From positions 1-37,704 of the forward strand of contig CADBPF010000047.1 of NCBI GenBank assembly GCA_902796545.1: a stretch of 37,704 bases of DNA, read 5' to 3'. This DNA is from an uncultured Ruminococcus sp. (GTDB lineage: Bacteria > Bacillota > Clostridia > Oscillospirales > SIG627). Positions 6,845-16,131 of the stretch are shown piece by piece. The notes under the pieces are model-generated. The model had not been told where the DNA came from. It searched no databases and worked only from the letters and a program-made list of their open reading frames with translations. Position 1 is the stretch's first letter, and every line of letters begins with the position of its first letter. Position numbers and translations under genes: made by a program.

Positions 6845-8328
6845 CGTTCGCCCTTGTCGATGCAGCCGGAGCATAGATACAGCGTAAAGCAGAATATGAC
6901 CGCGCAAACGATCGAGAACGCCAGCGCCGGCGTTCCGGAGGATGCGGAAAATAAAACGAATCTCGTAAACGCACAGGACGCTATAACCGCCGAAACGGGA
7001 AGGATCAGATCCCGCCAAAGCGAAAAGCGCACCTTGACGTGCCGCCGTAATTCGATTTGCCCGAGCAGCGTATTGATCGATTCGCCGCAGTAGATCGTGA
7101 CAAGATAGCCCGTGATCGCAAAGGGCGGCAGTAAAAAGAAGATCAGCGTGAGGGATAAAAGCGAATCGACGATCCCGATGGCAAGCACCTTGATCTGCAG
7201 ATCGAGCCCCTTTAAGATCCCGTCGGACACGATATCAAGATACATGATCGGAATAAGCGGCGCAAGCGCGCGCAGATAGGGCACGGGCTCAGCGGATGCA
7301 AAGAGGCTTTGCGACAGTCCGTCGGCAAAGAAAAAGATCACCCCGGCGCACAGATAGGAAAAGAGCAGCGAAAAGCGCAGCGCGCGCCCGCAAACGCGCC
7401 GGATCGCAGAGGCGTCGTTTCGCGTGCGCAATCGCGCGATCTCCGGCACGATCTGCAGGGAAACGGCGCTCATCAAAGCGGAGGGGTAGAGTAAGACCGG
7501 GAGCGTCATTCCCTGCACGGTCCCGTATGCGGCAAGGGCGCGCGTTTCGCCCGCGCCGCTTTTTTTGAGCCCGACCGGCACGAGGATATGATAGATCGTG
7601 TTCAGCGAAGCACGAAACAGCGCCCCGCCGCCGACCGGCAAAAGTAAACGGAAAAAGCGCGAAAGAAAACCGCTTTGCAGTTGGGATTCCCGCGCTTCCG
7701 CACGGGCGACTATACGATAATAAAGCGCGGAAAAGAGGAAAAACAGCACCTCCGAGCAGGTGATCGCAATACTGATCGAGCAAATGGAAAAGGACAAGTC
7801 CTGCGCGGTAAACCGCTCTAAAAGAAAGATCGTCAGTCCGAGGCGGAGCAGTTGTTCAAAGATCTGGATCGGCGCAAAGCCGCGCATTCGTCCGACCGCC
7901 ACGAAATAGCCGCCGTACGCGGAGGACAGGGAGATAAAGGGCAGGGAACAAGAGAGGATGCGCAAAGCGAGTATTCCTCCCGGAGGATCGTTTAGGAGTT
8001 TGCGGCAAACGACGGGCGCAAGGCAAAACATAAGCGCGGCGATCCAAAGCCCGATCGCAAGGCAGACGATCAGGATCCGGCGCATGGTGACTTTGAAACT
8101 GCCGGTCGTTTCCGCGCGCATCCGGGTCGCGGCAAGAGAAACTCCGGCGCCCGCGGCGGTTTTGGCAAAAAAATAGACGCTTACGAGCAATTCAAAAATG
8201 CCGACGCCGAAGGCGCCGATCTTTTTGGACAGGTAAACGTCGTAATAGACCACAATGCCGCGCGTAAAGAGCGTACTTACGGTCAGCACGAGGACGGTTT
8301 GAAAAAAGTTGCGGGAAAAACGGCTCAT
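6697..8328 (-). CDS. SpoVB/MurJ-like polysaccharide flippase (MOP superfamily)
   Basis: About 543 residues with 12-14 predicted membrane helices, of the MVF/PST group of the MOP exporter superfamily that includes SpoVB, MurJ and Wzx lipid-linked glycan flippases. Typical features are the amphipathic N-terminus (FFQTVLVLTVSTLFTRGI), the GVGIFELLVSVYFFAKTAA stretch in place of the family's G..G.Y.l....f segment, and the AxGxVQGMTLPVLLYPSAL motif near residue 275. SpoVB orthologues act in spore cortex formation, which fits this window. ATG at 8328 is used; a TTG at 8334 is also possible and sits better behind AAGGA. The last ~40 residues are polar, unlike the family, and overlap the convergent gene, suggesting loss of an earlier stop codon. 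Confidence 0.85.
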   Translation of the reverse strand: MSRFSRNFFQTVLVLTVSTLFTRGIVVYYDVYLSKKIGAFGVGIFELLVSVYFFAKTAAGAGVSLAATRMRAETTGSFKVTMRRILIVCLAIGLWIAALMFCLAPVVCRKLLNDPPGGILALRILSCSLPFISLSSAYGGYFVAVGRMRGFAPIQIFEQLLRLGLTIFLLERFTAQDLSFSICSISIAITCSEVLFFLFSALYYRIVARAEARESQLQSGFLSRFFRLLLPVGGGALFRASLNTIYHILVPVGLKKSGAGETRALAAYGTVQGMTLPVLLYPSALMSAVSLQIVPEIARLRTRNDASAIRRVCGRALRFSLLFSYLCAGVIFFFADGLSQSLFASAEPVPYLRALAPLIPIMYLDIVSDGILKGLDLQIKVLAIGIVDSLLSLTLIFFLLPPFAITGYLVTIYCGESINTLLGQIELRRHVKVRFSLWRDLILPVSAVIASCAFTRFVLFSASSGTPALAFSIVCAVIFCFTLYLCSGCIDKGERHWLWGLLFRSRKNAPACGPENSKNEIQSLSPSVHKKRSAAGNKSRSEI

Positions 8329-8353
8329 ATCCAAAGATATGAGATCCTTGGAT
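8329..8353. repeat. Hairpin immediately before the SpoVB-like start
   Basis: A 10-bp stem (8329-8338 with 8344-8353, one G-U pair on the minus-strand RNA) with a 5-base loop fills the gap between the Gx transporter stop codon and the flippase start. The AAGGA that would serve as ribosome binding site is inside the stem. Confidence 0.45.
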
Positions 8354-8355
8354 TT

Positions 8356-8871
8356 CTATGCCGACTGATCCGCGGTTTTGATTCTTTCAAACAAAAGATT
8401 TTGCAGGATCCCGAGGACCCCGCCGGCGATCAGTCCGGCGAGCAGCAGCCACGGCAAGAGGTAGAGCACGCCGAAATCGTAAAGGATCAAGGCGGGGAGC
8501 ATCTGACCGATCTGGAAACAGACAGAACCGAACAGGCTGATCGAAATAAAACTGTATCCGCGGTCAGTCAAAGAGGAAGTAAGCGCCATCGCCGTTACGG
8601 AAAACAAGCCGCCGCAAAGCGAAAACGCCGCGCCGAGTGCGCCGCCGAACAGCAAAAAATGAAACAAGGAACGCAAGATCGCAAGCAGGTACGCGCTTTT
8701 GATCTCGCGGCGCCCGATCAGATACAACAGTACCGCGTTCGACACCCCGAGCTTGCAGCCGGGGATCGGCAGGGGGATGAGGGCAAAGAGCAGGCTTTCC
8801 AGATAATTGAGGGCAAGGATCAGCGCAAGACACATCGAAAAGCGCGTGATCGTTTTTGCGGCGCGGTTCAT
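8356..8871 (-). CDS. Gx transporter family membrane protein (HepPP synthase component I-like)
   Basis: A 171-residue integral membrane protein. The PIPGCKLGVSNAVLLYLIG stretch (about residues 34-52) and the later HFLLFGGALGAAFSLCGGL are hallmarks of the family annotated as Gx transporter or, historically, heptaprenyl diphosphate synthase component I; it resembles S-components of ECF-type transporters. The substrate is not known. The ATG at 8871 overlaps the stop of the NusG-domain-II gene as ATGA. The pairing of these two genes is common in clostridia. A longer open frame upstream of 8871 is not coding, since it crosses the partner gene in another frame. Confidence 0.85.
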   Translation of the reverse strand: MNRAAKTITRFSMCLALILALNYLESLLFALIPLPIPGCKLGVSNAVLLYLIGRREIKSAYLLAILRSLFHFLLFGGALGAAFSLCGGLFSVTAMALTSSLTDRGYSFISISLFGSVCFQIGQMLPALILYDFGVLYLLPWLLLAGLIAGGVLGILQNLLFERIKTADQSA

Positions 8872-9233
8872 GACACGACCGCGTCCGGGGCGCCTGAAGT
8901 GCCGGTGATCCGCAGCAGGATCTGCTGCGGCGCGCAAAGGATCGATTGTCCGGCGTTTGCGATCGGCGGCATATGAACGCAGTCCTGCCCCGCGCAGGCG
9001 GAATGCAAGACGCGCACGGTTCCGTTTTCGATCTGTACCGTCAGATCGACCGAATCCTCGATCCGAAAGACCGTATCCCGATCCAGCGGATAACTTGCGA
9101 TGAGCGCACCGGAGCGGTAAACCGAGACCGTTTCGCCCGCCGCATTTGTTCCGGAGAACACCGGGATGCACAACAGCGCGCAGAACAGGATCAGGATCAG
9201 AAGGAATACGAGGTCCTTTTTGGTCGCGCGCAT
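8868..9233 (-). CDS. NusG domain II-containing membrane-anchored protein
   Basis: A 121-residue protein with one N-terminal membrane segment (about residues 8-26) and an extracytoplasmic NusG-II/KOW-like beta domain. A CAGQDCVHM motif (Cys80 and Cys85) is characteristic of this family. The start ATG at 9233 shares one base with the stop codon of the SGNH hydrolase gene, and its own stop overlaps the next start, so the three genes are tightly coupled. Its biochemical role is unknown; related proteins sit beside the Gx transporter gene and sometimes beside FMN-binding or ApbE proteins, none of which are seen here. Confidence 0.82.
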   Translation of the reverse strand: MRATKKDLVFLLILILFCALLCIPVFSGTNAAGETVSVYRSGALIASYPLDRDTVFRIEDSVDLTVQIENGTVRVLHSACAGQDCVHMPPIANAGQSILCAPQQILLRITGTSGAPDAVVS

Positions 9234-10780
9234 CAGCGATCCTCCTCGGAGGCTGCGGAGCGCTTCTTTTTTCGGATCAGCGTAAACGCAAGCCCCGCTC
9301 CGCAAAGAAGAATGACGCCGCAGAGACCCCAAAACACGGGAGAATCAAAGAAGGTTCCAACGGGCGCGACGGCGGCTTTCGGAGCGTCGGAGTCCGACGT
9401 ATGGGACCCGGCAACTTGCGGCAAGGCCGAAAAACGGGCGTAAAGTGTCAGATCCGAATGGGGGAAAACAAGCTCCGTTTCCGTGATGATCTCACCGTCT
9501 GTGCTGTCAGCCCAACCGTTAAAATCATAGCGCGATCGGTCGTAATCGAGATCGTAGTCGAGCGGTAACGACAGCAAATCGCCGCTCTGATATGAGGACT
9601 CGTCGATCAGAGGCGTTTGCAAAACCCGGTCCGGGTCGAGAAAGGTAACGGAAAACGGACCGTTTTTGACCCAGTTTCCGTATAAAACCTCATTGTGTTC
9701 GGGCATGGTGAAGCTCTCGCCGGGCAGATAGGAGATCTCGGCTCCCGGTAACACTGACCACCCTAAAAATTCCGCGATCAGACCCTCGTCTTTCGCCGCC
9801 TGTGACAATTCCGGCGCGGGAAGCGTGATCTGCGCTCCCGCTTTGCCGGAAAGGGCGTCCAACGGTGTGTAAACGCTGCAATCGCTTAAATCGAGCGTTA
9901 AGGTATATTCCAAAACGACCGGATCGGGCGTTGGCGGCGGATTGACGGTTTGCGTGGGGTTGTCGGAGGGGTTCGGTGCGGGCGTCTGATCTGCGTTTCC
10001 GGAAATATCGATCCCATTTAAGACCTGATAAACGGTTTTTGCAAGCAGCGCGTAGCCCGAGGGATTCGGGTGCACGCAGTCGATCAACAGGTTGGAAAGC
10101 TGCAGCATCCCGTGCTCGCTCTGCGGATCGGGAAACACCCGGCGCAGATCGATCACGGGGCAGGAAAACTCCTGCGCAACCGCGCGGATACAGGGCGTGA
10201 TCTCCTCGCGCAGGATCCGCTCGGTGATGCGGTAGGACTGCCGTTGATAGGCGCCGGCGGGCAGAGCGGGGGGCGGAATGACGCAATAAACGGTCGGGTG
10301 CGAGGTTAAATTCAGATAGCGCCGCACCAGATCCCGGTATGCCGACATAAAATTGGAGGCGCCGCCCGTCGCGGAATCCCAGACGCCGGGCTCGCCGGAG
10401 GCGCTGATCTTGGAATCGTTCGTACCGAGCATAAGGACCACGATATCCGCGTCGCCGCGTTTTAAGGACGCCTGGATCGTGCTGTGGTTGACGGCTCCGC
10501 CGTTCACGACGCGATTGGAGGCGGGATCCGGCAGAACGCTCAAGCCGCTCACGCCGTAGTTGATCACGACGCTTCCGTCGTTGAAAAGCGCCTGTAAGCG
10601 TTGGGGATAGGTGTTCTTTTGTTTGCCGTTGAGGGCGCCCGTCGAACCGGAACCCCAGGTGATCGAATCGCCGACACAGAGGATCGTTTTACCTTTTGCA
10701 AACACGGTAAACGCACCAGCGGGAAGACAAGTAAACAGCGCGACGTAAAGCGCGAAGACCGCCAAAACCACTCGTTTCAT
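9233..10780 (-). CDS. Secreted, membrane-anchored SGNH/GDSL hydrolase with InlB-type repeat
   Basis: A 515-residue surface esterase. A signal peptide (about 1-28) precedes an SGNH domain with block I GDSITWGSGS (Ser39), block III GTND (119-122) and block V DCVHPN (Asp234, His237), the catalytic triad region. A Pro/Asn-rich linker (about 265-290) follows, then a beta-rich InlB B-repeat-like region ending in LTLYARFS, and a C-terminal membrane helix with an RKKKR stop-transfer tail. Such enzymes often deacetylate cell-wall or extracellular glycans; the substrate here is unknown. The start ATG at 10780 has AAGGAG upstream. It is a paralogue of the next gene upstream (10874-12109). Confidence 0.88.
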   Translation of the reverse strand: MKRVVLAVFALYVALFTCLPAGAFTVFAKGKTILCVGDSITWGSGSTGALNGKQKNTYPQRLQALFNDGSVVINYGVSGLSVLPDPASNRVVNGGAVNHSTIQASLKRGDADIVVLMLGTNDSKISASGEPGVWDSATGGASNFMSAYRDLVRRYLNLTSHPTVYCVIPPPALPAGAYQRQSYRITERILREEITPCIRAVAQEFSCPVIDLRRVFPDPQSEHGMLQLSNLLIDCVHPNPSGYALLAKTVYQVLNGIDISGNADQTPAPNPSDNPTQTVNPPPTPDPVVLEYTLTLDLSDCSVYTPLDALSGKAGAQITLPAPELSQAAKDEGLIAEFLGWSVLPGAEISYLPGESFTMPEHNEVLYGNWVKNGPFSVTFLDPDRVLQTPLIDESSYQSGDLLSLPLDYDLDYDRSRYDFNGWADSTDGEIITETELVFPHSDLTLYARFSALPQVAGSHTSDSDAPKAAVAPVGTFFDSPVFWGLCGVILLCGAGLAFTLIRKKKRSAASEEDR

Positions 10781-10820
10781 CCCGCGTCTCCTTTTTTCTT
10801 TGAGTATAGCACCAAGCACG

Positions 10821-10860
10821 AAAAAATTCAAGAAAGAAAAGCGCCTGCGATCGCAGGCGC
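10821..10860 (-). terminator. Rho-independent terminator between the two SGNH hydrolase genes
   Basis: A perfect 20-base palindrome (10841-10860) begins 13 bases after the upstream hydrolase stop and is followed on the minus strand by a T/C-rich run with six consecutive Ts. It would end the transcript that contains the hydrogenase genes and the second SGNH gene. Confidence 0.8.
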
Positions 10861-10873
10861 TCTTCAGTTTCAG

Positions 10874-12109
10874 TTATTCGGATTTCTTGCCGGGCTTTTT
10901 CAAGACGAAGATGCCGGTGCCGACCAGCCCGAGCACCACGACGGCAGCAGCGATGATGATAATGATCAAAGCCGAATTGCTCGGCGGGAATACGGCATAC
11001 AGGGTGATTTCCTTTTCTCCGGCAGGGATCTCGAAAACGCCGCCGTCTTCCACGTCGGGATCCTTCGCGTTTTCAGTCAGGGACCAACCCAAGATCGGCT
11101 GATTGCCTTTGGTCAGTCTGCCGCGGGTGTTGCGCAGGGTAACGGTATTGCCGCTGCGAACGGTGACCTCCGGCGGGATCATAGCAGGATCGTCCGCGCC
11201 TTCCGCGGAGAAGGTGATGTGATGCATGTTGCTGACCAGCGCGTTATAAATCGTTTCCGCCATGACGGCGTAACCGTCCTGATTCGGGTGCACACCGTCT
11301 GCAAGCAGGGTGAGCAGCTCTGCCATTCCTTCATCGGTATCCGGATCCGGGAAAGCGGAGCGCTGATCGATCACGGCGATCGGTTTTCCTTCCTTGGCAA
11401 GACTGTCGGCGATCGATTGGATCAAGGGACAAATCTCATCGCGCATGATGATATCGGTGATGCGGTAGTTGCCGCGATCCATATTGCCGTTGATCGCGGG
11501 CGGAGGAAGCATCACGTACACGAAGGGCTTGGAATCCATGTTGAAATAAATATCCAACAGTTCGCGATAAGCCGCCTCAAAGTTTTCGGCACCGCCGGTG
11601 GTATTATCCCAGACGCCGACCTTGTAAGTCCCGCCGTTGGAAGCGGCTTTGGTCGTATAGGGATAGCCGTTCTTTTCGTAAGCGGTCAGTTTGGAGTCGT
11701 TGGTGCCGAGCATCAGGATCACGATATCAACGTCTTCGCGTTCAAAGCTCGCGGTGATTTCCTTCACGCTCGAATAGCCGCCTTCGGAAATCGAGCCTTT
11801 CGCGCGGTCGGGAAGCAGGGACGCACCGGGTTTGGAGTCGTTGTAAATAATGTACTCGTCGCCGGTATAGACCCCTTCGCCCGAGAGTTTGCAGGTCTCG
11901 TCCAGCATTTTCGCAAGCTGGCCTTCATAGTTCATATCCTGGTTGCGTTTGCCGTCGATCGCGTTGGTTGAGCCGGAGCCCCAGGTAATGGAGTCGCCGA
12001 CGCAATCGATGACGGTTTTGCCCTCGTTCTGCGCGTGCACGGCAGTCAGCGGGCAGAGGGCGCACGTGATCATCACGCACACCAAAAGACAACTGAATAA
12101 ACGTTTCAT
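10874..12109 (-). CDS. Secreted, membrane-anchored SGNH/GDSL hydrolase (second copy)
   Basis: A 411-residue paralogue of the 9233-10780 product. It has a signal peptide (1-26), the block I motif GDSITWGSGST (Ser40), GTND (135-138) and a DGVHPN motif near residue 270-275 supplying the catalytic Asp/His. It lacks the long Pro-rich linker; a shorter beta region ends in ITLYAVF and leads to a C-terminal helix with an Ile-rich run and KKPGKK tail. AGGAGG lies properly before the ATG at 12109. Only 31 bases separate it from the hydA stop with no terminator or promoter, so it may be read through from the hydrogenase operon. Confidence 0.87.
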   Translation of the reverse strand: MKRLFSCLLVCVMITCALCPLTAVHAQNEGKTVIDCVGDSITWGSGSTNAIDGKRNQDMNYEGQLAKMLDETCKLSGEGVYTGDEYIIYNDSKPGASLLPDRAKGSISEGGYSSVKEITASFEREDVDIVILMLGTNDSKLTAYEKNGYPYTTKAASNGGTYKVGVWDNTTGGAENFEAAYRELLDIYFNMDSKPFVYVMLPPPAINGNMDRGNYRITDIIMRDEICPLIQSIADSLAKEGKPIAVIDQRSAFPDPDTDEGMAELLTLLADGVHPNQDGYAVMAETIYNALVSNMHHITFSAEGADDPAMIPPEVTVRSGNTVTLRNTRGRLTKGNQPILGWSLTENAKDPDVEDGGVFEIPAGEKEITLYAVFPPSNSALIIIIIAAAVVVLGLVGTGIFVLKKPGKKSE

Positions 12110-12140
12110 AAATTCCTCCTAAAATGAAATGGATTACGGT

Positions 12141-13886
12141 TTACTTGCCGCGTTTCACGTAGCTCGTGTGCAAGATCTCGTGCGCCTTATGGCTTCCGGG
12201 CTTGCCGAGATACTCTTCGTAAACGCGGATCACGTCGGGATTCTCGTGGGACTTTCTGTATTCTTTGTTCTGGTCGGAATCATAGAGAACTTTCGCACGG
12301 ACCGATTTCAGATCCACGGTGTTGCGGACGCTCGCGGGCTGGGTGGGCTGACCGCCGCCGTTGACGCAGCCGCCGGGGCACGCCATGATCTCGATGAAAT
12401 GGTAGTTTTCCTTACCGGATTCGACCGCTTTGAGCAATCGATCGGCGTTCGCGGTACCGGAGGCGACGGCGACTTTGACTTCCAGATCGCCGAGCTTATA
12501 GGTGGCGCGCTTGATACCCGCCGTGCCGCGCACGTCGTCGAACTCCAGCTTTTCGAGCGGTTTATGAAGGATGGTTTCCGCGGCAGTACGAAGAGCCGCT
12601 TCCATCACGCCGCCGGTGGCGCCGAAGATCGCGCCCGCGCCGGAGCCGATGGAGAAGGGGGAATCGAAGGGCTCGTCTTCCAGTTCGCGGAAATTGATGC
12701 CGGCACGCTTGATCATACGGCCGAGCTCACGGGTGGTGATCGCGTAATCCACGTCGTAGATGCCTTCGCCCGCGGCGCATTGATCATCTCTGCGGCACTC
12801 GAATTTCTTGGCGGTGCAGGGGATCGCGGAAACGAACACAATATTCTTGGGATCCCAGCCGTTCTTTTCGGCAAGATAGGTCTTTACGACCGCGCCGAAC
12901 ATCTGCTGCGGGGATTTGCAAGTGGACAGGTTGTCGGTAAAGTCAGGGTAATAGTGCTCACAGAACTTGATCCAGCCGGGGGAGCAGGAGGTGATCATCG
13001 GAAGCTTTCCGCCGTTCTGGATGCGTTCGATCAACTCGTTTGCCTCTTCCACGATGGTCAGATCGGCGGTGAAGTTCATATCGAACACGCCGTCAAAGCC
13101 GAGACGGCGCAGAGCCGCGGCCATTTTGCCTTCCACGTCCGTGCCGGGCGCGTAGTCGAAGCATTCGCCGATCGTCGCGCGGATCGAGGGCGCGGTGCAG
13201 ATCAGCACCTTCTTTTCGGGGTCGTTCAGAGCCTCGAAAATGGGAGCGGTGTCATCGCGCTCGGTCAGAGCGCCGGTCGGACAGGCAACGATGCATTGCC
13301 CGCAGTTGATACACGGCACGTCGGCAAGGTTTTTTTCAAAGGCACAGCCGATATGGGTATCGAAGCCGCGCGCGTTGGGACCGATCACGCCGACGGCCTG
13401 CTGACGTTCGCAGGCGGCGACGCAGCGGCGGCAAAGCACGCATTTGTTGTTGTCGCGGACGATCGAGGGGGAGGAGGTATCCTTCTCATAGTGGATCGCC
13501 TTGCCCTCGAACACGTTTGCGTCTTCCACGCCGAATTCGACCGCGAGCTTCTGCAGTTCGCAGGACTGATTTCTCACGCAGGACAGACAATTCTTGTCGT
13601 GATCGGAAAGGATCAGTTCCAGATTCATTTTGCGCGCGTTTCGGACGCGCTCGGTGTTGGTGAGGATCTCCATCCCTTCGCTGACCGGCTGCACGCAGGA
13701 AGCGACGAGCGATCTTGCGCCCTTGACTTCAACGAGGCAGATCCGGCAGGCGCCGATGGCGTTCAAGTCTTTCAGATAGCAAAGCGTGGGGATATTGATG
13801 GAGACGCTGCGGCATGCTTCCAGGATCGTCAGGCCCTGCTCGACAGCATAGTCTTTTCCGTTGATTTTGATGTTCACAAGTGCCAT
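12141..13886 (-). CDS. hydA: [FeFe]-hydrogenase catalytic subunit HydA (HndD type)
   Basis: A 581-residue catalytic subunit of an NAD(P)-linked, probably electron-bifurcating [FeFe] hydrogenase that reversibly makes H2. Domains in order: plant-type [2Fe-2S] (Cys36, 47, 50, 64), His-Cys3 [4Fe-4S] (His96, Cys100, 103, 109), two ferredoxin [4Fe-4S] clusters (Cys149-159 and 192-202), the H-cluster domain and the C-terminal small-subunit-like tail. H-cluster motifs are TSCSPGW (299-305), IPCTAKKFE (355-363) and [16 protein letters not shown] (Cys503, Cys507). The second Cys of the common TSCCP motif is Ser here. It is the last catalytic gene of the operon, 15 bases after the NuoF-like gene. Cytoplasmic. 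Confidence 0.96.
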   Translation of the reverse strand: MALVNIKINGKDYAVEQGLTILEACRSVSINIPTLCYLKDLNAIGACRICLVEVKGARSLVASCVQPVSEGMEILTNTERVRNARKMNLELILSDHDKNCLSCVRNQSCELQKLAVEFGVEDANVFEGKAIHYEKDTSSPSIVRDNNKCVLCRRCVAACERQQAVGVIGPNARGFDTHIGCAFEKNLADVPCINCGQCIVACPTGALTERDDTAPIFEALNDPEKKVLICTAPSIRATIGECFDYAPGTDVEGKMAAALRRLGFDGVFDMNFTADLTIVEEANELIERIQNGGKLPMITSCSPGWIKFCEHYYPDFTDNLSTCKSPQQMFGAVVKTYLAEKNGWDPKNIVFVSAIPCTAKKFECRRDDQCAAGEGIYDVDYAITTRELGRMIKRAGINFRELEDEPFDSPFSIGSGAGAIFGATGGVMEAALRTAAETILHKPLEKLEFDDVRGTAGIKRATYKLGDLEVKVAVASGTANADRLLKAVESGKENYHFIEIMACPGGCVNGGGQPTQPASVRNTVDLKSVRAKVLYDSDQNKEYRKSHENPDVIRVYEEYLGKPGSHKAHEILHTSYVKRGK

Positions 13887-13901
13887 AGCAAATCTCCTTT
13901 C

Positions 13902-15698
13902 TTATTGAATATCGATCGCATTGAATTTGCAGGTCGCCTTGCAGGCGCCGCATTTAATGCATTTGCTCGGATCGATCTTGAAGGGTTTCTTGATCTCGCC
14001 GGAGATCGCGCCGACCGGGCAGGCGCGAGAGCAGGCGGAACAACCGCGGCACTTGTCGGGATCGATCACGTATTGCATAAGTTTCTTGCAAACGTGCGCC
14101 GGACACTTCTTGTCCTTGATATGCGCGATATACTCGTCTCTGAAGTAGCGCAGCGTGCTGAGCACGGGGTTCGGCGCCGTCTGACCGAGTCCGCAGAGCG
14201 CGGAGCTCTTGATGTGGTTGGCAAGCTCTTCGAGCTTGTCCAGGTCCTCCATTTCGCCGTTGCCGGAGGTGATCTTTTCCAAAATCTCGAGCATCCGCAC
14301 GGTGCCGATCCGGCAGGGCGTGCATTTGCCGCAGGATTCGTCCACGGTGAATTCCAGGAAGAATTTCGCCAAGTCCACCATACAGGTGTCTTCATCCATG
14401 ACCAAAAGCCCGCCGGAGCCCATCATGGAGCCGATCTTACCGAGGTTTTCGTAGTCGATCGGCGTGTCGATCAGGGAAGCGGGGATGCAGCCGCCGGAAG
14501 GACCGCCGGTCTGCGCCGCCTTGAATTTCTTGCCGTTCGGGACGCCGCCGCCGATCTCCTCGATGATCTCGCGCAGGGTGGTGCCCATCGGGATCTCCAC
14601 AAGGCCGGTGTTGGTGATCTTACCGCCGAGCGCGAACACTTTCGTGCCCTTGGAGGTCTCGGTGCCCATGGAAGCGAACCAATCCGCGCCTTTTAAGATG
14701 ATCTGCGGAATATTCGCGTAGGTTTCCACGTTGTTGATGATCGTCGGCTTGCCGAACAGACCCTTCACGGCCGGAAACGGCGGACGGGGTCTCGGCTCGC
14801 CGCGGTTGCCCTCGATGGAGGTCAGAAGGGCGGTCTCTTCACCGCAGACGAACGCGCCGGCGCCGAGGCGGATGTGGATATCGAAATTAAAGTCGGTGCC
14901 GAGGATGTTTTTCCCGAGCAGACCGTATTCTCTGGCCTGTTCGATCGCGATCTGCAGGCGCTTGACGGCGATCGGATATTCGGCGCGGACGTAGATCCAG
15001 CCTTCATCGGCGCCGATCGTATAACCCGCGATCGTCATGGCTTCCAAGACGGCGTGCGGATCGCCTTCCAGGACGGAGCGATCCATAAAGGCGCCGGGGT
15101 CGCCTTCGTCGGCGTTGCAGACGACGTATTTCTTATCGGAAACGCTGGCTTTGGCAAAGGACCACTTCTTGCCGGTGGGGAATCCTCCGCCGCCTCTGCC
15201 GCGCAGACCCGCGGCGTTCAAGGTGTCGATCACGTCGTCCGGGGTCATTTCCTTCAATACTTTAGCGATGGCGAAATAGCCGTCCATCGCGATGTATTCG
15301 TCAATGTTTTCCGGGTTGATGACGCCGCAGTTGCGCAAAGCGACGCGTTTCTGTTTTTTATAGAAATTGGTCTCGGAAAGGGAAGCGGCGTGCTGTGCGG
15401 TCTCGTCGGCGCCGGTGTCGTGATAGACCAGGCGTTCGACCGGACGGCCCTTGAGGAAATGCTCCTCCACGATCTCGGGAACGTCTTCCGGCTTGACCAT
15501 GCTGTAGAAGGTCCCTTCCGGATAAACGATCATGATCGGGCCGAGCGAGCAGAGACCGAAGCAACCGGTCTGAACGATTTTAACTTCTTCTTCCAGACCT
15601 TTTTCTTTAATCTCTTTTTCCAGCGCTTCTCGAATGCGGACGCTTCCGGAAGAAGTGCATCCCGTACCTCCGCAAATCAGTGCATGAATACGAAACAT
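13902..15698 (-). CDS. hydB: Hydrogenase NAD(P)H/FMN subunit HydB (NuoF-like, HndC type)
   Basis: A 598-residue flavoprotein subunit that links NAD(P)H to the hydrogenase. It carries an N-terminal thioredoxin-like [2Fe-2S] domain (Cys9, 14, 46, 50), a NuoF core with the Gly-rich [20 protein letters not shown] site and the [13 protein letters not shown] and [13 protein letters not shown] motifs, an SLBB segment, a [4Fe-4S] site ([10 protein letters not shown] near 453-461 plus a Cys near 503), and two C-terminal ferredoxin clusters ([12 protein letters not shown] and [12 protein letters not shown]). This full set is typical of HydB of bifurcating hydrogenases, where FMN is the bifurcation site. 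Gaps to neighbours are 15 and 23 bases, consistent with one operon. Confidence 0.96.
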   Translation of the reverse strand: MFRIHALICGGTGCTSSGSVRIREALEKEIKEKGLEEEVKIVQTGCFGLCSLGPIMIVYPEGTFYSMVKPEDVPEIVEEHFLKGRPVERLVYHDTGADETAQHAASLSETNFYKKQKRVALRNCGVINPENIDEYIAMDGYFAIAKVLKEMTPDDVIDTLNAAGLRGRGGGGFPTGKKWSFAKASVSDKKYVVCNADEGDPGAFMDRSVLEGDPHAVLEAMTIAGYTIGADEGWIYVRAEYPIAVKRLQIAIEQAREYGLLGKNILGTDFNFDIHIRLGAGAFVCGEETALLTSIEGNRGEPRPRPPFPAVKGLFGKPTIINNVETYANIPQIILKGADWFASMGTETSKGTKVFALGGKITNTGLVEIPMGTTLREIIEEIGGGVPNGKKFKAAQTGGPSGGCIPASLIDTPIDYENLGKIGSMMGSGGLLVMDEDTCMVDLAKFFLEFTVDESCGKCTPCRIGTVRMLEILEKITSGNGEMEDLDKLEELANHIKSSALCGLGQTAPNPVLSTLRYFRDEYIAHIKDKKCPAHVCKKLMQYVIDPDKCRGCSACSRACPVGAISGEIKKPFKIDPSKCIKCGACKATCKFNAIDIQ

Positions 15699-15721
15699 TG
15701 TCGAACTTCTCCTCCTTTGAG

Positions 15722-16096
15722 TTATTTAGTCGCAGCGCCGATGGTATATTCCGCGATGGGCTTGCCGCCCTTTAAGTGACGTTCGATCACTTCTTTTGCT
15801 TTGTCGGCGGTCATTTTGACGTAGGTGATTTTGTCTTTCCCTTCTTCATAGACCTCGACCACGGGCTCGTACTGGCAAATGCCGATACAGCCGGTCTGCG
15901 TGACCATGACTTTATCGGAAAGCCCGGCCTCGTTCACGCCCTCGACAAAGGCGTTGAGCACGGGACGGGCGCCCGCCGCGATCCCGCAGGTGGCCATGCC
16001 CACGACGACCCGGAGTTCGCCGGCATCGCTGTTTCGCAACGAGACCTTGCTCTGCATTTTTTCTTTGATCGCCATGAGTTCTTCGATTGATTTCAT
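15722..16096 (-). CDS. (2Fe-2S) ferredoxin domain protein, HndB-like
   Basis: A 124-residue thioredoxin-fold ferredoxin like HndB of NADP-reducing hydrogenases. The N-terminal helix (SIEELMAIKEKMQSK) is typical. The motifs are TCGIAAGA (Cys37) and TGCIGICQYEP (Cys70, Cys74); the position of the second Cys in the usual Cx4C pair is Gly, which is usual for this branch, leaving three Cys. It probably passes electrons within the hydrogenase complex. ATG at 16096 follows AAGGAA; an upstream in-frame extension lacks a good start. It lies 23 bases before hydB. Confidence 0.88.
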   Translation of the reverse strand: MKSIEELMAIKEKMQSKVSLRNSDAGELRVVVGMATCGIAAGARPVLNAFVEGVNEAGLSDKVMVTQTGCIGICQYEPVVEVYEEGKDKITYVKMTADKAKEVIERHLKGGKPIAEYTIGAATK

Positions 16097-16131
16097 ATTG
16101 CCTGTTCCTTCCTTAAAAAATAGTTTTGATT

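Noticed and set aside
8872-9171. Upstream extension of the Gx transporter frame
   Set aside because: It lies wholly within the NusG-domain-II gene in another frame; the ATGA overlap at 8868-8871 gives the real start.
12129-14696. An 855-codon open frame on the plus strand, opposite hydA and hydB
   Set aside because: It is antisense to two clearly conserved genes, has no ribosome site or motifs, and arises from GC-biased codon use; the same holds for the long antisense frames at 10601-11971, 18399-19316, 27756-28898 and 30381-31397.
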